Origin: MFD00082-c5 sp963697995
Lineage (GTDB): Bacteria > Chlamydiota > Chlamydiia > Chlamydiales > JAJFMB01
DNA: 64,000 nt
Assembly (NCBI GenBank): GCA_963697995.1
Contig: OY969110.1
Coordinates: forward strand, 558,001 to 622,000
Direction: 5' to 3'
This document shows, one piece after another, positions 57,318-64,000 of the stretch. The translations under genes were made by a program, and so were the position numbers. Below the pieces are notes generated by a model. That model was not told the DNA's origin, made no database searches, and was given only the letters and a program-made list of their open reading frames with translations. Within the stretch, counting starts at the first letter, position 1, and each line of letters begins with the position of its first letter.

Positions 57318-57412
57318 TTTAAGAAGAAAACTCTTAAACTCTTTTTGCTTTAAGATATTTGCTTAAAAACACCCCTTTGCCTTAAATCAAAAGTCAGGGG
57401 GCAATCATTATC

Positions 57413-59206
57413 ATGACAAAAAGTTACCATCCCATTGAAAATTATGGGGTTATAGGCGATCTTAACACAGCTGCCCTCGTTGGACTAAACGGCTCCATCG
57501 ACTTTATGTGCTTTCCCGATTTTGACTCCCCTACGATTTTTGCAAGTCTCTTAGATAAAGATAAAGGGGGATTTTTTGAGATCGTTCCGGATGAACAAAA
57601 TGTTCACTTCAAGCAAATGTACATACCCGAAACCAATGTGCTCCTCACAAGATTTCTCTCAGATCACGGCGTCGGAGAACTTACCGACTTTATGACTATA
57701 AGCGACAAACCAACAGAGAATCAGACAGTTGTGAGAACACTTAAAAATATCACTGGCGCAATAAGCTATAAAATGCGCCTCTCGGCAAGATTTAACTACG
57801 GCAGATCCCCTCATACCATTGAGATAAAAGATAACATAGCCTATATCCGAAGTGATCGAAAAGAAGATCCTCTATTAATCCTTGAAACTCAAGCTCCTTT
57901 AGAAATCTTTGGCAATGATCTTATAGCAAACATCTCTCTTGGTCACAACCAATCGATCAACTTTGTGATGCACTCCCACGCTCCCTTAAAAGAAGAGCTT
58001 GCCAGTTTTTCTGAAAAAGCACTCACCGAAACCATCAAATACTGGCGCCACTGGATAAGCAAATGTCAGTACAAAGGGCGATTTTTAGAAATAGTCCAAC
58101 GATCAGCTCTTGTCTTAAAACTTTTAACCTCAAAGAAATATGGATCAATTATCGCCGCGCCGACCTTTAGCCTTCCCGAAAAAATTGGCGACTCTAAAAA
58201 CTGGGACTACCGGTATAACTGGATTAGAGACACCTCGTTTACTCTTTACGCCTTTATACGTCTTGGCTACACAGAAGAGGCGGGACAATTTATGCATTGG
58301 CTTAGCACCAAATGCCAAGACTTAAGTGTTCCTGGACAGCTTGGGATCATGTATGGGTTAGATGGACGAAAAGACTTGGTGGAGAGCACATTAGATCATC
58401 TTTCAGGTTATAAAAACTCAAAACCTGTAAGGATCGGCAATGCCGCTTACTCACAGCTTCAACTAGATATCTACGGCGAACTGATGGATGCCGTTTACCT
58501 CTACAATAAATTTGGGCAAATGATCAGCCACGATTTTTGGCTCAGCTTAAAAGGGCAAATCGATTGGCTTGTGGACCACTGGAATCAAAAGGATGAAGGG
58601 ATTTGGGAAGTAAGGGGTGGTAGGCAAGAGTTTCTCTACTCCCGACTGATGTGCTGGGTGGCATTTGATAGAGCGATCAGGCTTGCAGAGAAACGCTCTT
58701 TTCCGGTCAACCCTCGCTGGATTAAGGAGAGAAACCAAATCTACGAGATCATTTTCAAGGATTTCTGGAATGAAAAAAGGCAAACATTTGTTCAAACAAA
58801 AGGCTCATCGGAAGTCGATGCCTCGACCCTTTTAATGCCTCTTGTCAGATTCATCAGCCCAAGAGACAACAAATGGCTCTCGACGATGAAAGCCATTGAA
58901 AATGACCTGGTATCAGACTCACTTGTGTACCGGTATAAGCTAAAAGAAGATAAAGAAGCGCTACACGAAGGGGAGGGGACTTTTTCCCTTTGCTCTTTTT
59001 GGTACATCGAGTGCCTCTCAAGAGCTGGAGAAGTGGAAAAAGCGGAGCTTTACTTTGAAAAAATCTTAGGCTTTGCAAACCATTTGGGACTTTTTGCAGA
59101 AGAATTAAGCTACAAAGGGGAACATCTTGGAAACTTTCCCCAAGGTTTTACTCATTTAGGGCTCATCAGCGCAGCCTACAACCTCGATCAAAACCTAAAG
59201 AAATAG
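57413..59206 (+). CDS. Glycoside hydrolase family 15 protein (glucoamylase/trehalase-like)
   Basis: A 597-residue GH15 enzyme of the bacterial glucoamylase/trehalase type; no signal peptide is seen. The N-terminal beta-domain has YGVIGDLNTAALVGLNGSID. The alpha/alpha barrel has NWDYRYNWIRDTSFTLYAF, the likely general acid glutamate in GIWEVRGG (about residue 398) and the likely base glutamate in EGEGTFSLCSFW (about 520). The substrate is probably glycogen oligosaccharides or trehalose; sequence does not decide. Chlamydiae store glycogen, so an intracellular role in glucan breakdown is a reasonable inference. It stands alone. Confidence 0.9.
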   Translation: MTKSYHPIENYGVIGDLNTAALVGLNGSIDFMCFPDFDSPTIFASLLDKDKGGFFEIVPDEQNVHFKQMYIPETNVLLTRFLSDHGVGELTDFMTISDKPTENQTVVRTLKNITGAISYKMRLSARFNYGRSPHTIEIKDNIAYIRSDRKEDPLLILETQAPLEIFGNDLIANISLGHNQSINFVMHSHAPLKEELASFSEKALTETIKYWRHWISKCQYKGRFLEIVQRSALVLKLLTSKKYGSIIAAPTFSLPEKIGDSKNWDYRYNWIRDTSFTLYAFIRLGYTEEAGQFMHWLSTKCQDLSVPGQLGIMYGLDGRKDLVESTLDHLSGYKNSKPVRIGNAAYSQLQLDIYGELMDAVYLYNKFGQMISHDFWLSLKGQIDWLVDHWNQKDEGIWEVRGGRQEFLYSRLMCWVAFDRAIRLAEKRSFPVNPRWIKERNQIYEIIFKDFWNEKRQTFVQTKGSSEVDASTLLMPLVRFISPRDNKWLSTMKAIENDLVSDSLVYRYKLKEDKEALHEGEGTFSLCSFWYIECLSRAGEVEKAELYFEKILGFANHLGLFAEELSYKGEHLGNFPQGFTHLGLISAAYNLDQNLKK

Positions 59207-59506
59207 ACCCCTACAGCACCTCTTCGTGGAAACGTTTAGCAAAAAATAAAAGGTTTCTTAACGCAAAAACAGGATCTGCTCTATAAAGTTTCTTGGCCTT
59301 TTAGAAAAAACTTTTCCTCTCCTTTAGTGAGGCGCTTTGCGCCAGGGGGGTTAAGTCCCATCCATTTGGGCCTGTCCCTATTACAGTTTAACAAAAGTTT
59401 TTAGCTTAAAATTTCGATTGATAGATAACCTTAAATGCCCTTTCCTTAAGTTTTAGAAAAGATTAATATCCAATTCAAATTAATAATATTCGATAGAGGT
59501 TTAAAG
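59207..59506. other. Intergenic region between GH15 gene and ruvA
   Basis: No gene is visible. It contains a short GGCGC-TTT-GCGCC hairpin at about 59331-59343 and, at 59393-59419, a stretch resembling the arm of the 94-bp palindrome near sdhB (AAAAGTTTTTAGC then AAAATTTCGATT). The two flanking genes converge here. Confidence 0.5.
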
Positions 59507-60100
59507 CTAAATTGCCGTATATTTTAAGGCGAGTGTGATTAACTTAGCTAAGTTTTTCTCCTCTTCCGGATGGTGCTCTAAAGTCTTTTGAAGCGCTTTT
59601 TGAGCGGTCTGCTGATTGTATCCTAAATGGATAAGAGCACTCATCGCGTCCTGAAGGGTCGAATGGGGCTTCTCCTTGAGAATCCCCTTAGGGGTGACTC
59701 CCTTAACTTTGCTCTTCATTTCAACTAAAAACCGCTCACCCGTCTTTTTACCAATACCTGGGACCCTGCAAAGTCCTTGAAGATTCTCCTCTTCAACGAT
59801 TTTGTAAAGCTCCTCCTCCGACAAATGCCCAAGCAAATTGAGGGCAACTTTTGGACCAATCCCTGAAATGGTGAGAAGCGTATCGAATAAATCCCTCTCC
59901 CCCTCTCTCTCAAACCCATAGAGCGCCTGTGAATTTTCACGCACGATAAACGAAGTGTGTAAAAAACACACCTCTTGAAGCTGTGGCAATTTTTGAAAAA
60001 GACTCACGGGAATAAATACCTTATACCCCACCCCATAAGCCTCGATCACCACCGAAGAGGGGGTCGACTGGGTCAATAATCCACGAAGTGTTGCTATCAA
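59507..60100 (-). CDS. ruvA: Holliday junction branch migration protein RuvA
   Basis: The 197-residue RuvA tetramer binds Holliday junctions and loads the RuvB motor. The N-terminal OB fold begins MIATLRGLL. Helix-hairpin-helix motifs are seen in LLTISGIGPKVALNLLG and LCRVPGIGKKTGERFLVEMK, and the RuvB-binding domain III lies at the C-terminus (DAMSALIHLGYNQQTAQKAL). It starts with TTG at 60100, overlapping the ruvC stop as TTGA. The ruvC-ruvA order is as in Chlamydia. Confidence 0.95.
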   Translation of the reverse strand: MIATLRGLLTQSTPSSVVIEAYGVGYKVFIPVSLFQKLPQLQEVCFLHTSFIVRENSQALYGFEREGERDLFDTLLTISGIGPKVALNLLGHLSEEELYKIVEEENLQGLCRVPGIGKKTGERFLVEMKSKVKGVTPKGILKEKPHSTLQDAMSALIHLGYNQQTAQKALQKTLEHHPEEEKNLAKLITLALKYTAI

Positions 60101-60610
60101 ATCTCTTCTCCTACAAATTGAGGGCTTTTTAAACTTTGCGCGTAAGTAATGGCAACGGCTAAAGCATCACCTGCGTCGTCAGGCTCTGGTGGCGCTTTTA
60201 AGCCAAGCACATGTTGACACATTCTCTTTACTTGGGCCTTACTTGCCGTCCCAAGTCCCGTCACAGCAAGCTTTACCTTTTTGGGCGTATACTGAAAAAC
60301 TGAGGCATTCTCTCCTCTTGCCGCAATGATAGCGGCTCCTCTTGCCATACCAAGCTTAATCGCAACTTGTGCGTTTTTGTGCACAAACTGCGTCTCTATC
60401 ACAACAGTTTGCGGCTTATAGCGCTGAATTAAACTCTTTAAACTAGTGTAGATGATGTGGATATTTATCCGAGAGTTTACTTTTTAAAGGGGGGCGAATG
60501 CATCCATAGGCTATTGGTGAGACCTTTCCTCTCTCAAATAGCACAATCCCATAACCTGTGATTCTCGTGCCCGGATCGACGCCAAAAATGACAATAGGAT
60601 CGTTACTCAA
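60097..60610 (-). pseudogene. ruvC: Holliday junction resolvase RuvC, interrupted by a frameshift
   Basis: RuvC cuts Holliday junctions delivered by RuvAB. Two frames cover it: an N-terminal part with IFGVDPGTRITGYGIV (first catalytic aspartate) ending in DKYPHHLH, and a C-terminal part with IETQFVHKNAQ (catalytic glutamate) and DDAGDALAVAI (final aspartates). Removing one C near 60455 gives DKYHIIYTSLKSLIQRYKPQ joined to TVVIETQF, restoring a normal protein of about 170 residues. The span is 514 nt, one over a multiple of three. The likely start is TTG at 60610, overlapping the end of the coiled-coil gene by 8 nt. All catalytic residues are present, so either the break is recent or it is a sequence error. 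Confidence 0.85.
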
Positions 60611-61962
60611 AGAGATTCTGCTTGTAGTAGTTGGTTTCAGGAATCGAATCGAAAAGATCCGGGGTCTTCCGCTTTTTAGCTTCAAGTTTAGGCTTGGCTA
60701 TAAACTTCTCACCCATTTTTTCAGGCTCTTTCAAAGCTCCCCCAAGCTCTTGAATTAACCCTTGAAGCTGTGTGTGCTTCCCCTTAAACGTCTCAAGCTC
60801 TAAAATCTTCTCCTCAAGTTCCTTTTGCCGCTCTTTAAACCGCTCCACTTCCTTTTTTAACCTTGAGACCTCTTCTGCTTTGGCAAGCTCCCTTTTCGTC
60901 TGATGAGAAAGCTCCTCTTGCCTTACCTTTTCAGCATTTTTAAAACTCTCTTGAAGAGCCTTATAAGCCTCTTCTTTGTCCTGAAGCTCTGCTATTAAAG
61001 AGTTCTTTCCTTCTCAAGCGCCTCATTTCTCTCTTCGTCTGATTAGTCTCTTTTAATTTTTTAGCCAAATGAAGTTTAGCTTGCTTAAGATCCCCTTCAA
61101 GAGTCTCTAAAACAGTCCGATATTCAGAAAAGCGCCCTTCAGCCTCATATTTCTCTTGTTGAAAGCGAGCAATTTTTGACTTAGATTCTTCCAAGAGATG
61201 CTCTTTTTGCTTCAAAGCTTCCTTGAAGCTCCTAAGCTCCTGCTCCATCTGCTGCTTTACCAAAATGGCATCATCAAGCCGTTTCTGACACTCTTTCAAC
61301 CTCTCTTCAGTCTCTTTTTTAAGAACTTCTAGCTGAGTCATTCCATCACAGCGCCTCTTTAAAAGACGCATCTCCTCTAAAAGGGCCTCTCTTTCCCGCT
61401 CAAACTCCTTGCCCGAGCGCTCTTTAACCCCTTTGAGCTCCTCCTGAAGAGCGCTTTGTAGCTTTTGTCCCTCAAGAAGTCTTGCAGATAGCTCCTCACG
61501 AACTTGAATAAGCTGCTCTTTTAGTTTGACAGATTGAGCTCTTAGAGCCTCAAGCTCCTCTTTGAGCTCCCCCTCTTCTTGAATCTTTCCGACAACTTCA
61601 ACTTCTTTTCTTGCAATGTCCCTCTGAAGTTGTGAAAGCTTCTCTTCAGCTCTTTTTTTTTGCTCTCTTACACTCTTCATCTCTTCGTGAAGCTCTTGAT
61701 TTTCAAGCTCACACTCTTCCACCCTGTCGCGCAAATACTTAAGAACCTGCTCTTGCGTTTTCACCTTTTGTTGAGTTGAACTTAACTCCTCAAGCCCCTT
61801 TTCGCGAACTTGTCTGACCTCTTCATCTGCAGCAACAACTCGATTTTTAAGGCTCTTAAACTGCAATTTAAGAGCTACACACTCTTCCAAAGCCTCTTTT
61901 TTCTCCCGCTCAAGCTGAGAAATCTGCTCCAAAAGGGCACTTGAGTGAATATTGTCTTCCAT
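60603..61962 (-). pseudogene. Long coiled-coil protein upstream of ruvC, interrupted by a frameshift
   Basis: An almost entirely coiled-coil protein rich in E, K, L and Q. The first frame starts at ATG 61962 (MEDNIHSSALLEQISQLERE; a TTG four codons earlier is less likely). It runs to RREMRRLRRKELFNS, where heptads break down, and stops at 60961. The heptads resume in another frame as SLIAELQDKEEAYKAL and continue to 60603, ending in PDLFDSIPETNYYKQ. Deleting one base near 61005 joins them into about 452 residues (1,360 nt is one over a multiple of three). Chlamydia also has an uncharacterised gene just upstream of ruvC (CT503 in C. trachomatis, from memory); a scaffold or cytoskeletal role is possible but unproven. 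Confidence 0.75.
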
Positions 61963-62285
61963 CGACACCACCAAATCAGCAACTTATAGTTTAACCCTAA
62001 GGATACCCTGTTGTGAAACCGATTTCAACGGAAATCTGAAGTTTTTGTAAGACCTTAAAAGAGGTCTATTAAATAGTCTCATTTGCAATAGATAATCTTT
62101 TAAGTACACTTCTCAATACGCTTAAATCCACAACAACCCTTGAGAAGCACCACCAAAAACCGTTCTGGAGCTTCTTTTGTTATAGGTTAGGTCATTCACA
62201 GATCAAATATTTAAAACTTATTTTTTCAGAGTGCTAGCATTAAATTCAAAAAATATGAGATGATTTTTTTTCAAAGGAGAAATTT
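61963..62285. other. Divergent intergenic region upstream of the secreted propeller/Ig protein
   Basis: AT-rich, no gene seen. It should contain promoters for the coiled-coil-ruvC-ruvA unit (minus) and the 62286 gene (plus). The only clear signal is the ribosome site AAAGGAG at 62273-62279. Confidence 0.5.
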
Positions 62286-63803
62286 ATGAAGTCAATTTTA
62301 AATTTTTTGATAAGTTTTGTAATTTTTTTGCCCTTAGACGCGCTGAACTGGACTCCAAATCCACCAGGAGAGATCGATAATTTTTCGGTCTTGGAGAAAA
62401 GTTTTGTAACATGCGCTCCCACACCGGTTCCTGGACAGTTTATGAGTGTCTATTTAGCTCCAACAAGCACATCTGCAAACGCAGGCATTACTGGATACTA
62501 TAGCCTTTATAACGAATCAACTGGAGTTTGGTCTCCTTCAACACAATTGAACACCTTGTCGCTTATTTCAAATTTATTTGGTATTTCTTGTACTTATGGG
62601 AATGGCGTTACCTTGTTGGCAGCTGCTGACCCCTCAAATAAGGCCATATTTTCAACATATAATGGATCGACTTTTTCCTCTTCTCTCCCTATTGCTGGTG
62701 GAGGTAACGTCTCTTCCTTTTTGCCCATTGTTTCTTCTGTATATAATAGTTTTTCAAAAACTTTTTTAGCCGCCTGGGTTGATGTCGGCACATTAACGAC
62801 TCCCGTCCCTTATTTTAGTGAAACAAGTGATAATGGATTGACTTGGTCTCCCACAACAGCTAAACCCATTCCATGGGTCGTCGTACCAGGAAGTTTAGCT
62901 CAAGTTTTACCCCCCTATTTTAATGCAGCTAGTACTTTAGACAAAAACTTTATGATTGTTTGGCCTTATGTTTTGTTGAATTTAACACGTCATGCTTATT
63001 TTTATTTAGGAGATACAACTACACCGGTCGATGGGGGTGTGGTTCCACTTGTTTCCCCCGCTTCTTTAACCTCAGCTGCCTTTGATCCCAATAAAAATCA
63101 ATATATTTTGACATATATCGATTTCTCCAGTCAATATCCTTTTTATGCAGTTTACGATGTGACTACACATAATTGGAGCACACCTCTCCAAATCCCGGGC
63201 AGCAAATTAGCAGACGGAAATATTACGTCATCGCTTGATACAAATAGCAATACACTACTTTTTACATGGGTTAATACCTCAGACTCTTCCCCCTATTATG
63301 TGACTTATAATAGCAGTTCTTTAGGTTCCCCCTGGGGCACTCCTGCCCCCATACCAGGAGGAACCACAACTCCTCAAGGTCTAGGAACCGTATTTCCCAC
63401 TTTTGATTCTACAACAAGTAATTTCCTCGTTACCTGGAACGATTTACCAGGTTACACAAGTTACGATAGCAATCCTATTTATGTCACTACTCAAAGCAGC
63501 AAGTTGGCAACAACCACAAAAGTGACGAGTTCCCCAAACCCCTCTAGACTCTTTAATAATGTGACCTTACAGGCTACTGTGACCGGCGCGGGCTCTCCAA
63601 CTGGTACCGTAACTTTTTACATCAATGGCGTCAATGTCGGGACAGCGCCAGTCGATCCTTTAACCGGGATTGCCACACTGACCGTACCCTTTACAACTAA
63701 AGGAACCTCTACCGTTGAGGCTATCTACTCGGGCAATGATACCTTTTTAGGATCATCTGGTACTTCAACTCAAAGAGTCTCTTGTTGCTATAGGATTAAA
63801 TAA
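62286..63803 (+). CDS. Secreted protein with propeller-like repeats and a C-terminal Ig-like domain
   Basis: A 505-residue exported protein; residues 1-19 are a signal peptide (MKSILNFLISFVIFLPLDA). Residues about 40-400 contain several blade-like repeats with W-S-P-T, F-D-P-N-K-N-Q-Y-I-L-T-Y and F-D-S-T-T-S-N-F-L-V-T-W patterns, as in beta-propeller exo-sialidase-type folds. Residues about 410-495 form a bacterial Ig-like domain (TKVTSSPNPS, PTGTVTFYINGVNVGTA, VEAIYSGNDTFLGSS) common in adhesins. It ends with a CC pair. It is rich in S, T and G and unlike the charged housekeeping proteins around it. Surface or adhesive function is inferred. Good ribosome site; strong terminator after it. Confidence 0.8.
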   Translation: MKSILNFLISFVIFLPLDALNWTPNPPGEIDNFSVLEKSFVTCAPTPVPGQFMSVYLAPTSTSANAGITGYYSLYNESTGVWSPSTQLNTLSLISNLFGISCTYGNGVTLLAAADPSNKAIFSTYNGSTFSSSLPIAGGGNVSSFLPIVSSVYNSFSKTFLAAWVDVGTLTTPVPYFSETSDNGLTWSPTTAKPIPWVVVPGSLAQVLPPYFNAASTLDKNFMIVWPYVLLNLTRHAYFYLGDTTTPVDGGVVPLVSPASLTSAAFDPNKNQYILTYIDFSSQYPFYAVYDVTTHNWSTPLQIPGSKLADGNITSSLDTNSNTLLFTWVNTSDSSPYYVTYNSSSLGSPWGTPAPIPGGTTTPQGLGTVFPTFDSTTSNFLVTWNDLPGYTSYDSNPIYVTTQSSKLATTTKVTSSPNPSRLFNNVTLQATVTGAGSPTGTVTFYINGVNVGTAPVDPLTGIATLTVPFTTKGTSTVEAIYSGNDTFLGSSGTSTQRVSCCYRIK

Positions 63804-63818
63804 AAGTAGCGATTGATA

Positions 63819-63853
63819 AACCTCTTCCACGGTAGTGGAAGAGGTTTTTTTTC
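63819..63853 (+). terminator. Intrinsic terminator after the propeller/Ig gene
   Basis: A perfect 12-bp stem (AACCTCTTCCAC and GTGGAAGAGGTT) with a GGTA loop is followed by a T8 run interrupted by nothing until 63852. It lies 16 nt after the stop codon. 63854-64000 contains no visible gene. Confidence 0.92.
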
Positions 63854-64000
63854 TTTGTGTATGGATAACTCTCTCAAAATCGCAAAAAAAAATCTGTATT
63901 TCTTGCAACCTTTTTATCTTGCCCACTTCATTAGAATTTGCAAATATTTAAGGTATTAGCCTATTATCCAGGCGTAACAATTTAAAGTCTTAACGATGAG

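Overview
The window most likely comes from a Chlamydiae genome outside the classical Chlamydiaceae (an 'environmental' chlamydia of the Simkania/Parachlamydia kind). I infer this from gene neighbourhoods known from chlamydiae: trpS-uvrB, two adjacent TyrP-type permeases, sdhC-sdhA-sdhB, mnmE-nth, a coiled-coil gene followed by ruvC-ruvA, plus rpoN, a double-length ThyX-like protein and a chlamydial-style UvrD. The large accessory genes (giant ATPases, RHS protein, PutA, GH15 glucosidase) and the many repeats fit a larger environmental chlamydial genome. The species cannot be fixed from sequence reading alone.

Layout. 1-18.2 kb: two tandem minus-strand paralogues of about 3,000 residues, each with a P-loop ATPase module (GAGKT, DE-x-H, SATP, GRLR) near the C-terminus; the first runs off the left edge. 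18.2-24.9 kb: trpS-uvrB, a pair of aromatic amino-acid permeases and an MDR oxidoreductase. 24.9-34.5 kb: rpoN, a ThyX-like protein, a membrane HExxH protein, rlmN, a TPR-like exported protein and uvrD/pcrA. 34.5-44.7 kb: putA, a NamZ-like (DUF1343) muramidase, a groES-groEL operon behind a CIRCE operator, and the trkA/trkH potassium uptake pair. 45-50.4 kb: an RHS protein with a lipase-like C-terminal domain, three head-to-tail copies of a short inverted-repeat element, tRNA-Arg(ACG) and a metallo-beta-lactamase-fold hydrolase whose start codon abuts the tRNA. 50.5-56.5 kb: sdhCAB (sdhC frameshifted), a small membrane protein, mnmE and nth. 56.5-64 kb: a 161-bp tandem repeat array, a GH15 glycoside hydrolase, ruvA, ruvC (frameshifted), a coiled-coil gene (frameshifted) and a secreted propeller/Ig-like protein with a strong terminator.

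How the parts work together. Most genes are chlamydial housekeeping: DNA repair and recombination (uvrB, uvrD, nth, ruvA/C), translation and RNA modification (trpS, tRNA-Arg, mnmE, rlmN), respiration (sdhCAB, with putA feeding electrons and glutamate), potassium uptake, protein folding and nutrient import. The accessory part consists of giant ATPases, an RHS protein and exported proteins of unknown target.

The most notable observations are: the tandem giant ATPase genes; an eight-copy MITE-like family with AGTCGGCCCTGAAAAAGT ends that sits against gene ends (RHS stop, sdhC start) and the tRNA; a CIRCE operator overlapping the upstream stop codon; a tRNA-hydrolase junction with no leader; a 94-bp palindrome that encodes the SdhB C-terminus; a 161-bp array whose hairpin arms lengthen together; and three single-base frameshifts within 8 kb, which are either real decay or sequence errors.
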